A DNA stretch of 10,000 nucleotides from Candidatus Hydrogenedens sp. (GTDB lineage: Bacteria; Hydrogenedentota; Hydrogenedentia; Hydrogenedentales; Hydrogenedentaceae). Each line of letters opens with the position of its first letter. The first letter of the stretch is position 1. Both the position numbers and the translations under genes were made by a program. The stretch is from NCBI GenBank assembly GCA_020216745.1, contig JAIWNQ010000090.1, positions 1-10,000 on the forward strand, given 5' to 3'. Under the pieces are notes generated by a model that saw only the letters and a list, made by a program, of their open reading frames with translations, was not told the DNA's origin and ran no database searches. Shown here one piece after another: positions 1 to 7,409 of this stretch.

Positions 1-834
1 CCAATGAATGCTTTTTTTATGCAGATTCGGAGAGGTCATTGTGAACTGTTTGCGTCAGCAATGGCTCTTGCTGTCCGTAGTTTGGGGATACCCGCCCGAG
101 TTGTTTCTGGTTATGTTGGAGGGGAATGGGATTCGGAAAATCGCTCTTATCTGGTTCGTGAAGGGATGGCACATTTGTGGGTAGAAGTTCTGTTTCCAGA
201 ATATGGTTGGGTTCCTTTTGATCCTTCACCTATGCCAGATAGTAATTATTTTATGCGGAATCAGTTGGTACGGCGATTAACGCGTTGGGTGCTTCAGACA
301 CGGATGTTTTGGTATCAACGGATTATAGGTTTTGACCAGGGGTATCAACTTCCCAATTTTGGTTTTAAGTCGGTTGGTTTTATTCGTAACATTGATGACT
401 ACATTAATCCAGGGAAAAAATTACCAGTTCCTTCTGTAGGTTCTGTGTTTGCTTTATTGATACTTCTATTGTTGATATATTTTATTGAATTTATCTGGGG
501 AGTTTTAAAACGATTGGTTAGAATTCAGAAGGTGACGGTGAGGAAGGTATCTTTGGCTAAAGACCAAAGAGATGCAATGAAATTGTTTAAGAAGATGGAA
601 TCAATATTTAAAAGAAATAATTGGAAGGTCTCACATTTGACTGTAGAGGAAATTATGGAAGAGTTGCCGAAGAAACTTCCTTTACTCTGTTCTGATGTTC
701 AGGCATTTTTGGATGAGTATAACTATGTGCGGTTTGGGTTAAAGCCATGGGATACCGAGAGGAAACATTATTGGTACAGAACAATAAGAAAATGGAAGAA
801 TAAAAAATTTTGGGTTCGTAAAGAAAGTGGGTAA
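1..834 (+). CDS. Transglutaminase-like membrane protein, TgpA/DUF3488 type (5' truncated by the window)
   Basis: The frame is open from base 1, so the gene begins upstream; only the C-terminal part is visible. Counting from the methionine at base 4, the transglutaminase-like core has its presumed Cys-His-Asp triad in place: C13 in RRGHCELFASAM, H57 in AHLWVEV and D73 in GWVPFDPSP. GIPARVVSGY (28-37) is also typical of this superfamily. One membrane helix follows at about 146-167, then a basic, charged tail (about 170-276) resembling DUF4129, including FLDEYNYVRFG. In TgpA-like proteins several N-terminal helices precede the transglutaminase domain, which faces the periplasm; that part is not seen here. 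The natural substrate of most members is unknown, and these genes often sit with MoxR ATPase and DUF58 genes, which may lie upstream. Two stop codons stand in tandem (TAA TAG). The gene converges on the propeller gene with 34 bp between them and no visible terminator. Family call is confident; physiological role is not. Confidence 0.88.
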   Translation, partial: PMNAFFMQIRRGHCELFASAMALAVRSLGIPARVVSGYVGGEWDSENRSYLVREGMAHLWVEVLFPEYGWVPFDPSPMPDSNYFMRNQLVRRLTRWVLQTRMFWYQRIIGFDQGYQLPNFGFKSVGFIRNIDDYINPGKKLPVPSVGSVFALLILLLLIYFIEFIWGVLKRLVRIQKVTVRKVSLAKDQRDAMKLFKKMESIFKRNNWKVSHLTVEEIMEELPKKLPLLCSDVQAFLDEYNYVRFGLKPWDTERKHYWYRTIRKWKNKKFWVRKESG

Positions 835-868
835 TAGTTTATTTAAGAGTATGATAGAGAGGGAGACA

Positions 869-2182
869 TTACTTGGATTTTTTGTTGTTTATGAAAAATA
901 TAATTTCATTAGCATCAGTGCTTACGACAATGTCTGCATACCCATCTTGGTTGAAATCTGTGGAAGCAAGAGCGAGGGGTCTACCTGATTTAAGAGGATA
1001 TTTTTCAATTGTGAAGGTGTTGTGTTGGAAGATATTTTTGGTGGCAGTCCCTTTATTTATTAATACGATTAATTGTTCTCCTTTTCTATCTACAAGGGCT
1101 AAATCGTCCCAATGGTCATTATTAAAGTCAGACGTTATAATATCCATCAGCTCTGAATGCGTTTCGGGGTTGGAAGTGTTGAAGTAGTAAACATTGGACA
1201 AAGGGAAAGAGAATGTTTCGCTACTGCCATAAAGGATTTCGAGGGGATGGTCTATTTTTCTGTGTGTAACTGCAATATCTGTTTTTCCGTCGGCGTTAAA
1301 ATCTGCAAGAACAATGTGATTAGGTTGGGAACCACGTGTTTGAATACGTGAGTATTCGTGGAATTTAAAATCGGAATCACCTTTTAGGAAGCATATTTCG
1401 TTTGAGTTATACATTGTTACTGCTATATCGGGATATTTATCGTTATCTAAGTCGGATATTGCTAATGCACGGGGACCTTTTGATAACGGTATTATTTGGG
1501 ATATTATAAGATTTTCTTTTGAGTCACCTGTAAGTACCACGACAATATCGCTTGTCCATCCTGTTGTAATAACATCATTAAGTCCGTCTTTATTCAAATC
1601 TGTAATTAATAGGGAAGTTAAGCCTGGGGTTGTGAATAAAGGCTGTTCATCGCCATCAGTTATCTGGGTGTATTTTAGGTTTTCATCGGGTATTTTTATA
1701 GAGGTAACAGTAAATATACCTTCTTCTTTTAAGTTATGAAAGATTTGAATATCTTGATTTTTTTTGGCAAGGAAATTGGAAACTACGATGTCGTGCCATT
1801 TCAGGGAGTCCATATTCGCTATGGCTATTGCATAGGGTGCAAAATCTGTTTTAGGGGAAGGATGAAGTTTTATGTAATTGAGAATTCCCTGTGAAAGAAG
1901 GATAGATAATTCGTCATTTGCAGGTTTTTCTTCTCTTGGGTTTCTCATTTCGCCTCGGTCTGCTGTTACAATGTCAGGGATGCCGTCACCATTAAGGTCT
2001 GAGACTGCAATTGCCCATGGTTTGGGTCCCACAGGAAGGAATCGGGGATGGATTGAAAACGTTTGGGAATGTGATGGAAAGCAGATAAATAATAAAGGAA
2101 TAGAAAGCAGGACAAAATAAAGGGAAGTGATTTGCCCTGAATGGTAACTATTATTTGTTGTTATTCTTTTTAAGGGGGACAT
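869..2182 (-). CDS. Secreted FG-GAP/VCBS-repeat beta-propeller protein
   Basis: This 437-residue protein begins with a signal peptide: a basic start, a hydrophobic core at about 21-36 and a likely cleavage near SHSQ (37-40). The remainder is built from calcium-loop repeats of the form D-x-N/D-x-D-G-x-x-D, at about 62-70 (DLNGDGIPD), 195-203 (DLNKDGLND), 244-252 (DLDNDKYPD), 294-302 (DFNADGKTD), 352-360 (DFNNDHWDD) and 409-417 (DFNQDGYAD). A degenerate copy lies near 121-131 (IANMDSLKWHD). Seven repeats spaced about 50-70 residues apart fit one seven-bladed integrin-alpha-like propeller, exported to the periplasm or cell surface. Such propellers mediate binding or serve as scaffolds; I see no fused enzyme domain, sorting signal or C-terminal anchor. 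The ATG is 5 bp past the pdxA stop, and its Shine-Dalgarno (AAGGAA, 2191-2196) overlaps the end of pdxA, so the two are probably co-transcribed. The ligand is unknown, and a link to vitamin B6 metabolism is not implied. Confidence 0.9.
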   Translation of the reverse strand: MSPLKRITTNNSYHSGQITSLYFVLLSIPLLFICFPSHSQTFSIHPRFLPVGPKPWAIAVSDLNGDGIPDIVTADRGEMRNPREEKPANDELSILLSQGILNYIKLHPSPKTDFAPYAIAIANMDSLKWHDIVVSNFLAKKNQDIQIFHNLKEEGIFTVTSIKIPDENLKYTQITDGDEQPLFTTPGLTSLLITDLNKDGLNDVITTGWTSDIVVVLTGDSKENLIISQIIPLSKGPRALAISDLDNDKYPDIAVTMYNSNEICFLKGDSDFKFHEYSRIQTRGSQPNHIVLADFNADGKTDIAVTHRKIDHPLEILYGSSETFSFPLSNVYYFNTSNPETHSELMDIITSDFNNDHWDDLALVDRKGEQLIVLINKGTATKNIFQHNTFTIEKYPLKSGRPLALASTDFNQDGYADIVVSTDANEIIFFINNKKSK

Positions 2183-2187
2183 GGATT

Positions 2188-3183
2188 CTATTCCTTATAT
2201 GTGGAAAAATCAATAGCGAGTTTGATTGCATTATACAGGCTATGTTCGCGGGCTATTCCTTTCCCAGCGATGTCGAATGCGGTGCCATGGTCAACAGAAG
2301 TTCTTATGATAGGTAAGCCTAATGTTACATTTACACCTTCATCCATAGCGATGAGTTTCATAGGGATATGTCCTTGGTCGTGATACATGGCGACGACCAT
2401 ATTAAATTCACCGTCAAACATTCGTTTAAATATCGTATCAGGGGGGTAAGGTCCGTAACATGGGATTCCGTTTTGATTACATTCTTTTATTGCTGGGGTA
2501 ATAATTTCAAGTTCTTCATTTCCAAAAAGTCCATTTTCACCTGCGTGAGGGTTTAATCCTGCGATGCCTATTTTTATTTCGGGGATATGTATTTTTGTGA
2601 GTGCGTTATGAGCGATTTCGATAGTTTTTATGAGGTCGTTTTTATTAAGGCTTTGGATAGCGTTTAATAATGACATGTGGGCTGTGTGATGTACTACTCT
2701 TTTTTCCCCAGCAAATAGGGACATACGGTAGTGTTTTGTATTTGTCCATTCTGCAAGCATGGTTGTATGACCGTCAAAGGGGATTCCAGCTTTTGCCAGA
2801 CCTTCTTTTGTGATAGGGCATGTAACAATGGCATCCAATTTTTTTTCTAATGCCCAGATGACTGCTTGATGAATCCATGCTGTCGCAGATGTACTGTTGA
2901 TAGGGTCGAGAATCCCTGGGTGTATATGTAGTTGTTCATATTCGAGTTCAATGAATCCTATTTTATCTGGATGACGGTAAATTTCTTCTGGTGAATAGAT
3001 TTTAATGGGTTCCCTGAGATCAGGTAAATTTTTGTTGTAGTATGTATATGCATTGATATTCCCGAGAATAACGGGAAAACAAAGTTCAAACAGTTCTTTT
3101 CTTCTAAGGACTTTGCCGATAATTTCGGGACCAATGCCATTTATATCTCCCATCGTAATACCAATAATAGGTTTTTTTATCAT
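2188..3183 (-). CDS. pdxA: 4-hydroxythreonine-4-phosphate dehydrogenase (PdxA family)
   Basis: PdxA oxidises 4-phosphohydroxy-L-threonine with NAD(P); the product decarboxylates to 3-amino-2-oxopropyl phosphate, which PdxJ joins with deoxyxylulose phosphate to form pyridoxine phosphate. It is a cytoplasmic, metal-dependent homodimer. The 331-residue length matches the family (about 330). Visible hallmarks are ITMGDINGIGPE (9-20), the substrate-binding GHTTMLAE (138-145) and three metal-ligand histidines: H169 (TAHMSL), H213 (LNPHAGENG) and H268 (MYHDQGH), close to E. coli H166, H211 and H266. The C-terminal signature RTSVDHGTAFDIAGKG (294-309) is also present. The ATG is well supported by AAAGGA (3191-3196) seven bases upstream. 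The gene is first of two, with the propeller gene immediately downstream. The close relative PdxA2 (4-phospho-D-threonate/erythronate dehydrogenase) usually sits beside a DUF1537 kinase; none is seen here, which favours PdxA but does not prove it. Confidence 0.93.
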   Translation of the reverse strand: MIKKPIIGITMGDINGIGPEIIGKVLRRKELFELCFPVILGNINAYTYYNKNLPDLREPIKIYSPEEIYRHPDKIGFIELEYEQLHIHPGILDPINSTSATAWIHQAVIWALEKKLDAIVTCPITKEGLAKAGIPFDGHTTMLAEWTNTKHYRMSLFAGEKRVVHHTAHMSLLNAIQSLNKNDLIKTIEIAHNALTKIHIPEIKIGIAGLNPHAGENGLFGNEELEIITPAIKECNQNGIPCYGPYPPDTIFKRMFDGEFNMVVAMYHDQGHIPMKLIAMDEGVNVTLGLPIIRTSVDHGTAFDIAGKGIAREHSLYNAIKLAIDFSTYKE

Positions 3184-3251
3184 TGAAAAATCCTTTTATA
3201 AGTGGATATAAGTGTAAACGTAAAATTGAATGGATATATATTTTTTCTTTG

Positions 3252-3280
3252 TTTATAATTATTCATAAATAATACAGGAA
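3252..3280 (-). promoter_or_regulatory. Candidate sigma70-type promoter for pdxA
   Basis: Reading the minus strand, TTCCTG (3280-3275) is followed after 17 bases by TATAAA (3257-3252), about 70 bases before the pdxA start codon. The spacing is ideal and the -10 element good, but the -35 is weak and the region is so AT-rich that chance matches are likely. A promoter somewhere here is expected, because a terminator (3312-3340) lies just upstream of pdxA. Confidence 0.25.
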
Positions 3281-3311
3281 ATATATATCCTTCTTCCTAT
3301 TGGAAAAATAT

Positions 3312-3340
3312 AAAGCAGGATATGATATATATCCTGCTTT
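3312..3340 (-). terminator. Rho-independent terminator after the pseudopilin gene
   Basis: A perfect 12 bp inverted repeat (AAAGCAGGATAT / ATATCCTGCTTT) flanks a 5-base loop. On the minus strand the stem lies about 30 bases after the stop codon of the pseudopilin gene and is followed by a T-rich run (ATATTTTT). On the plus strand it is also followed by T-rich sequence (TATTTCTTT), so it could act in both directions. It separates the pseudopilin transcript from pdxA. Confidence 0.8.
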
Positions 3341-3372
3341 TATTTCTTTACTGCTTATTTTCTTATTGATAA

Positions 3373-4353
3373 TTATGTTAATGCTGATACGAGAACACCT
3401 ATTACAACTGCAACCGCTTGTGTAACTGGAGCAGTCCCACCAACAGGTTGGTACCTGATAAATTCGACATGTCCATCCAGGTAAAGGACGTTAGAACCGC
3501 CTGGAATATGGTTGAAATTAGAGGCATCAGTTGCGATTTTATCGAACATAATAGGTAGGGTGCTCTGTGCTTTTGAACTGGCTGCAGGATTGTTGATATC
3601 TGTAATAAGGAAACGTTCAATGCCTTCACGTAGGCGGTAAACGGTGTTTGTTCCTGCATTACCATAGCCTTCAAGAATACTGCTTGTTATATCAGCATCA
3701 ATAACACGCATAATGCCAGCGTTATCTTTGTTTTGTATGGCGGTGATAAGTTCTGGTTTTGCTAACGCCATCAGACCGTATACTAATTGAGCAGGGGCAT
3801 TACCTGAGCCTGAGACAGGACCAGCACCCAAGGTGTTTAATACGTTTACCATAGGTGTAATATCTACTTGTGGCCATTCGTCGCTGACGCGATCCATAAC
3901 CAAACCTAAATAGATATAACTTGAATCCATGGCGGAGGCACAGGAAATGGTGTCGTTTGTGTAATAATTGACACACCATTCATCTCGGTCGGGATATTTT
4001 GCACGGGTAATGGTCTGACGGTAGTCAGAGTCGGATGGGCAAAAAGCAATCATGGGGTCGTTAAGATATTCTGGGTAGATTAAAAATGTGCTCGGACATA
4101 AATCTGCACGGACCTCAATGTTTCCATTGATTTGAGGGTAGGCGCCAAATTGAACAGGGGGAAAACGTTCACCTCTTGCTTCGTTGCTATACATTTTTAG
4201 GACTAATCCCCACTGTTTTAGATTGTTTTGACAACTGGAACGACGTGCCGCTTCGCGTGCACGTGCTAATGCGGGTAAAAGAATTGCTGCAAGTATGCCG
4301 ATGATAGCAATGACGACTAAGAGTTCGATTAATGTAAAGCCTTTTTTGTTCAT
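3373..4353 (-). CDS. Prepilin-type N-terminal cleavage/methylation protein (DUF1559, type II pseudopilin-like)
   Basis: The N-terminus is a class III prepilin signal: MNKKG followed by [18 protein letters not shown]. Cleavage is expected between G5 and F6 by a prepilin peptidase, with the assembly glutamate (E5 of mature pilins) at E10. The hydrophobic helix spans about 6-28, then a basic stretch ([11 protein letters not shown]) and [16 protein letters not shown], as in DUF1559 proteins. Near the C-terminus, H282 and D293-G294 ([17 protein letters not shown]) match the H-X9-DG processing-associated motif, with ten rather than nine residues between. An unusual hydrophobic tail follows (about 309-326, [14 protein letters not shown]). 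Five cysteines (41, 86, 105, 127, 138) could form disulfides outside the cell. Relatives occur in many copies per genome in planctomycete-like bacteria and are thought to be surface or pseudopilus components. No secretion or pilus genes are adjacent, so partners are unknown. The start is supported by AGGAAAGG (4363-4370). A hairpin terminator follows, so the gene is probably monocistronic. Confidence 0.92.
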   Translation of the reverse strand: MNKKGFTLIELLVVIAIIGILAAILLPALARAREAARRSSCQNNLKQWGLVLKMYSNEARGERFPPVQFGAYPQINGNIEVRADLCPSTFLIYPEYLNDPMIAFCPSDSDYRQTITRAKYPDRDEWCVNYYTNDTISCASAMDSSYIYLGLVMDRVSDEWPQVDITPMVNVLNTLGAGPVSGSGNAPAQLVYGLMALAKPELITAIQNKDNAGIMRVIDADITSSILEGYGNAGTNTVYRLREGIERFLITDINNPAASSKAQSTLPIMFDKIATDASNFNHIPGGSNVLYLDGHVEFIRYQPVGGTAPVTQAVAVVIGVLVSALT

Positions 4354-4408
4354 TTTTTTTGCCCTTTCCTGATGTTGTTCGTTGTTTTCATTTTGCCATG
4401 CGATTCGT

Positions 4409-4449
4409 TTGTGATTTACTATATATAAGACATATATATGAAATGTAAG
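4409..4449. promoter_or_regulatory. Candidate divergent promoters between pseudopilin and lipoprotein genes
   Basis: The divergent gap (4354-4496) needs a promoter in each direction. For the plus strand, TTGTGA (4409-4414) and TATATA (4433-4438) are 18 bases apart, ending about 58 bases before the lipoprotein ATG. For the minus strand, CTTACA (4449-4444) and TATATA (4425-4420) are 18 bases apart, about 67 bases before the pseudopilin ATG. The two pairs overlap, which would allow shared regulation. The block is an alternating TA tract including the palindrome CATATATATG (4431-4440), so the matches may be chance. Confidence 0.25.
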
Positions 4450-4484
4450 GTTTCATAAAATAATTGTCTAATAAAAATATTGTT

Positions 4485-4490
4485 GAGGAG
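4485..4490 (+). promoter_or_regulatory. Ribosome binding site fixing the lipoprotein start
   Basis: GAGGAG lies six bases before the ATG at 4497. The longest open frame would begin at a TTG at 4464, but that would place this strong Shine-Dalgarno inside the gene and put eleven extra residues before the lipoprotein signal peptide. The ATG at 4497 is therefore preferred. Confidence 0.8.
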
Positions 4491-4496
4491 AAACAT

Positions 4497-4907
4497 ATGA
4501 AAGAAAATGTTCAAAAGATTAGTATTTGCTTTATTATTGTGGCAAGTATTTTTGTTTTTTCAGGATGTATTTGCAAACCGGATGAAGAAGTGCAAATAAC
4601 GTTGATGTCAAGCAAGATAGGTTATTCGGTAAAAGGTCCGTATGGATTTACAGGTACGATAACAAAAGAGAATGTAAATGCAGAGGAATGGGTTGTATCT
4701 GGGACATTTTTATTTCCAAATAAATTATATTTTTATTTAGGGAAACGAGTTAAGATTGAAGAAATCTATCCAGAGCAGATAAAGATACATTTTTATGTAT
4801 TACCCTCACGAATTGGAGAAATTCTATCGCCAGAAACGAAAGAGAGAAAGGTTGAGTTTAAGATAAAAGCATCGAATGATGCGAGGTTTGAAGTAAATTT
4901 TAATTAA
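4497..4907 (+). CDS. Small predicted lipoprotein of unknown function
   Basis: I do not recognise a family. The 136-residue product has a lipoprotein signal peptide: a short basic start (MKENVQK), a hydrophobic core at about 8-21 (ISICFIIVASIFVF) and a lipobox FSGC with the acylated cysteine at C24. The residue at -3 is phenylalanine rather than the usual leucine, but the motif is otherwise normal. A second cysteine follows at C26 (GCICKPDEE). The mature part (about 113 residues) looks beta-rich, with alternating hydrophobic and polar residues, e.g. SGTFLFPNKLYFYLGKRV (68-85) and QIKIHFYVLPSRIGEI. It has no further membrane segment or known catalytic motif. It should be anchored to a membrane leaflet facing the periplasm. 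It is first of four same-strand genes, 31 bp ahead of the folate cyclo-ligase, so co-transcription is likely although a functional link is not evident. Confidence 0.8.
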   Translation: MKENVQKISICFIIVASIFVFSGCICKPDEEVQITLMSSKIGYSVKGPYGFTGTITKENVNAEEWVVSGTFLFPNKLYFYLGKRVKIEEIYPEQIKIHFYVLPSRIGEILSPETKERKVEFKIKASNDARFEVNFN

Positions 4908-4938
4908 CGTTGTAGATATAGAAATTTAAAATATAGCA

Positions 4939-5526
4939 ATGAGATTAAATAAGGAAGAATTAAGAAGAAGGATATTGTTTGCACGTAGGTGTCTTCCTAC
5001 TAATATTGTAACGTTCAAAAGTGAAATTATTATCCGCTCCTTGATTTCGTTACCTTTATTTCGTTCATGTCGGAAAGTTTTTACTTATTTATCAGATAAT
5101 AAAGGGGAGGTAGAGACATGGGGTCTGGTTCAGGAATGTTTTCGATGCGGAAAAGAAGTGTGGGTTCCAAGGATTGTTGGTAAAGATTTGGTTTGGCATT
5201 TAATAGAAGAAAATAAATTGCAAGAATTGAATGTTAATACATGGGGGATTCCTGAACCTTTGTCTCAATGGATGCCAATTGAGGAACAGGCTTCGGATGC
5301 TTTGTGTATTGTTCCAGGGATTGCTTTTGATAGACGTGGTTATCGTATTGGGCATGGGAAAGGTTTCTTTGACCGATTTTTAAAAAATAATAAGCGATGT
5401 ATTAATATTGGATTATGCTACCAATTTCAGATTGTTCCATTATGCCCTCATTGGAATTGGGATGCACGGATGGATTGGGTTATAACTGAAGAACATATAT
5501 TTCAGTGTGCTTCTTCCTTCCGTTAA
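4939..5526 (+). CDS. fau: 5-formyltetrahydrofolate cyclo-ligase (MTHFS)
   Basis: This cytoplasmic enzyme uses ATP to convert 5-formyltetrahydrofolate to 5,10-methenyltetrahydrofolate, returning the inhibitory 5-formyl form to the one-carbon pool. At 195 residues it has the family's usual length. Its motifs are in order: the basic N-terminal helix KEELRRRILFARRCL (5-19), the folate-site segment SDNKGEVET (52-60), IVPGIAFDRRGYRIGHGKGFFDRFL (124-148, with the G-rich phosphate-binding loop at 138-147) and the closing MDWVITEE (178-185). The loop has lysine and FF where GGGYYDR is commoner; these are conservative differences and activity is likely retained. No clear Shine-Dalgarno precedes the ATG (the region is AAATTTAAAATATAGCA), so translation may rely on an unstructured leader or on coupling. 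The start is still favoured because residue 1 is only a few residues before the conserved helix. The next gene follows after 45 bp. Confidence 0.92.
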   Translation: MRLNKEELRRRILFARRCLPTNIVTFKSEIIIRSLISLPLFRSCRKVFTYLSDNKGEVETWGLVQECFRCGKEVWVPRIVGKDLVWHLIEENKLQELNVNTWGIPEPLSQWMPIEEQASDALCIVPGIAFDRRGYRIGHGKGFFDRFLKNNKRCINIGLCYQFQIVPLCPHWNWDARMDWVITEEHIFQCASSFR

Positions 5527-5571
5527 TATGTAACGATACATATAGATTAATACTTTGATTAAGGAAAAGAT

Positions 5572-6399
5572 ATGGAAGGTAAGGACTATGATTTTGTAGA
5601 ACTTTCTTTTGGTAAAACTTGCTATCAGGTGAAAGGGGGAGGAACGTTCCCTGTTGTCGTTTTAGTTCATGGATTATCTTCTCCGATGTGTATTTGGGAT
5701 AAGAATATTGATGAGATGGTGAAAGCAGGTTTGTGTGTGGTGCGATATGACCTTTACGGTCGAGGGAAATCGTCCCGCCCAAAGTTAAGATATAATGCAG
5801 ACCTGTTTATTTCACAGTTAAAAGAACTTATTGAATATTTATCGTTACCGTTACCAGTTCATCTTGTAGGATTAAGTATGGGTGGTGCTATAGTGGCTGA
5901 ATTCACAGTTCGGTATCCGAAGATGGTGGATAGAATAGGGCTAATTGCTCCAGCGGGTTTAATTAAGAGGTCGGTAGGGGTAAGAGTTATTACGTTGCCA
6001 GTTATTGGCAAAATAATATATGAAATTTTTGGTAAAGAGGCTTTGATACGAGGTGTGTTAGAGACAATTGGAGATTCGGTGGAGGATAGGAAAAGAATGA
6101 GGGAAGTGTATGAGGAACAGATGAACATCGCTGGTTATAGAGATGCTATTTTGTCAACATTAAAATATGGTCCTTTATATGGAAAATACTTGATTTATGA
6201 GGAGCTTGGAAAGCAAACGAGGAAGGGATGTCTCATTTGGGGTAAATGTGATGATGTTGTTCCGTATATACTAAGTGAAGAGATATTGCGATGTGTTCCA
6301 TGGTTAAAGTTATATGCTATTGAAGGTGGTACTCATACGGTAAATTATCAGAAAGCGAATGAAGTAAACCCTATATTGTGTTCTTTTTTTACATCGTGA
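5572..6399 (+). CDS. Alpha/beta hydrolase
   Basis: A 275-residue alpha/beta-hydrolase-fold protein, probably cytoplasmic as there is no signal peptide. The oxyanion motif HGL is at 33-35 (VVLVHGLSS). The strand-turn YDLYGRGKSSRP (59-70) is typical of the fold. The nucleophile elbow GLSMGG (100-105) puts the serine at S102, the acid is D227 in GKCDDVVP (224-231) and the histidine is H255 in GGTHTV. The triad is complete, so an esterase, lipase or C-C bond hydrolase activity is plausible. The cap region (about 130-210) is helical and does not reveal the substrate. The ATG has AAGGA (5561-5565) six bases upstream. It sits 45 bp after the cyclo-ligase and 20 bp before the O-methyltransferase. The close spacing suggests co-expression with the methyltransferase, perhaps acting on the same small molecule or lipid; that is inference. 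Confidence 0.9.
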   Translation: MEGKDYDFVELSFGKTCYQVKGGGTFPVVVLVHGLSSPMCIWDKNIDEMVKAGLCVVRYDLYGRGKSSRPKLRYNADLFISQLKELIEYLSLPLPVHLVGLSMGGAIVAEFTVRYPKMVDRIGLIAPAGLIKRSVGVRVITLPVIGKIIYEIFGKEALIRGVLETIGDSVEDRKRMREVYEEQMNIAGYRDAILSTLKYGPLYGKYLIYEELGKQTRKGCLIWGKCDDVVPYILSEEILRCVPWLKLYAIEGGTHTVNYQKANEVNPILCSFFTS

Positions 6400-6407
6400 A
6401 AATAACA

Positions 6408-6413
6408 AAGGAG
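6408..6413 (+). promoter_or_regulatory. Ribosome binding site fixing the O-methyltransferase start
   Basis: AAGGAG is followed after six bases by the ATG at 6420. The same frame also offers an ATG at 6414, directly abutting the site and so too close, and a GTG at 6378 that would overlap the hydrolase gene. The start at 6420 is the only one with normal spacing. Confidence 0.8.
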
Positions 6414-6419
6414 ATGAAA

Positions 6420-7403
6420 ATGGATTTTTCAAAATTGCTTGAAATTGCTTTTAACTTTCGTGAGTCTCGTGTTCTACTTACGGGAGTGGAATTGGATGTG
6501 TTTACATTGTTAGCCGAAGAGGGAAAGGATTTGCAACAGGTATGTCACATATTGACATCAGATAAACGGGCAACACAATATTTATTAGATGCGATGGTAT
6601 CTATGAAATTATTGGAGAAGGCAGAAGGAAAATATAAGACTGTGCCAGAGATAGTTCCTTTTTTGAGTAGGAACGGTTCGGAATGTATGTTGCCTATGTT
6701 GGAACATTATGCAAATTTATGGCAACGCTGGTCACAGCTTACGGAGATAGTGAAAGGTAAGGGTATCACAATAAAACCAGTTGAACAAATGAGTCCTAAT
6801 CAATTGAGAGCATTTATTTTGGGTATGCATGTACTTGCTGTAAGGGCATCGAAATCATTGTTGAAAAAATTAGGACCGATACCATATAAGCGAATGTTGG
6901 ATGTGGGTGGTGCCACTGGCACCTATTCAGAAGCATTTATAGAGATGAATCCAGAATTGACCGCAACGATATTTGATTTGCCTCCTGTGATTGAGATTGC
7001 TAAAGAACGGTTAAAAGATTCACCGTACAGGGGAAAAATAGATTTTTATACTGGTGATTTTTATAAAGACCCACTTCCTAAGGGGTATGATTTTTTATGG
7101 TTATCTGCGGTAATACATCAAAATAGCAGGGAACAAAATGTAGATTTGTTTAGGAAATGCTATTCTGCATTGGAATCTGGTGGTGTTTTATGGATACGGG
7201 ATTATGTTATGTCTGAAGATAGAACAACACCGAAATCAGGAGCTTTATTTGCAATTAATATGTTGGTAGGGACAGAAGGTGGAGGTACATATACATTTGA
7301 GGAAATTAAGAATGATTTAAATCAGGCAGGGTTTGATGAAGTTCATTTCAAAATCCACGGCGAACAAATGGATACAGTAGTAGAAGCTTTGAAAATAGTG
7401 TAG
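6420..7403 (+). CDS. SAM-dependent O-methyltransferase (Methyltransf_2 type with N-terminal dimerisation domain)
   Basis: A 327-residue, two-domain methyltransferase. Residues about 5-95 form a winged-helix dimerisation domain (LLEIAFNFRESRVLLTGVELDVF, then a helix ending MVSMKLLEKAEGKYKT). The Rossmann domain follows, with the S-adenosylmethionine loop LDVGGATGTY (160-169), the acidic ribose-binding residue D186 in IFDLPPV, and GDFYKDPLP (212-220). LSAVIHQNS (228-236) has its histidine (H233) where plant-type O-methyltransferases carry the catalytic base, and LESGGVLWIRDYV (251-263) is the post-core strand. This architecture is shared by acetylserotonin, caffeate, polyketide and hydroxyneurosporene (CrtF) methyltransferases. 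Its acceptor, presumably a hydroxyl, cannot be named. No carotenoid, quinone or polyketide genes are visible nearby; the partner is the hydrolase 20 bp upstream. It is the last gene of the plus-strand run and converges on a small minus-strand gene only 6 bp away. Confidence 0.9.
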   Translation: MDFSKLLEIAFNFRESRVLLTGVELDVFTLLAEEGKDLQQVCHILTSDKRATQYLLDAMVSMKLLEKAEGKYKTVPEIVPFLSRNGSECMLPMLEHYANLWQRWSQLTEIVKGKGITIKPVEQMSPNQLRAFILGMHVLAVRASKSLLKKLGPIPYKRMLDVGGATGTYSEAFIEMNPELTATIFDLPPVIEIAKERLKDSPYRGKIDFYTGDFYKDPLPKGYDFLWLSAVIHQNSREQNVDLFRKCYSALESGGVLWIRDYVMSEDRTTPKSGALFAINMLVGTEGGGTYTFEEIKNDLNQAGFDEVHFKIHGEQMDTVVEALKIV

Positions 7404-7409
7404 ATGTGG

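Noticed and set aside
873..2120. Plus-strand open frames of 64-104 codons opposite the propeller gene
   Set aside because: They lack ribosome sites and recognisable domains, and the minus-strand frame has a signal peptide and seven repeats; they are shadows of that gene.
3281..3335. Repeated ATATATATCCT (3281-3291 and 3325-3335) upstream of pdxA
   Set aside because: Low-complexity TA tracts; the second copy is part of the terminator stem and loop, so the similarity does not need a separate explanation.
5526..5543. 7 bp hairpin ATATGTA-ACGA-TACATAT right after the cyclo-ligase stop codon
   Set aside because: AT-rich stem with no T-tract after it and a same-strand gene 28 bp further on; not a terminator and too short to claim a function.
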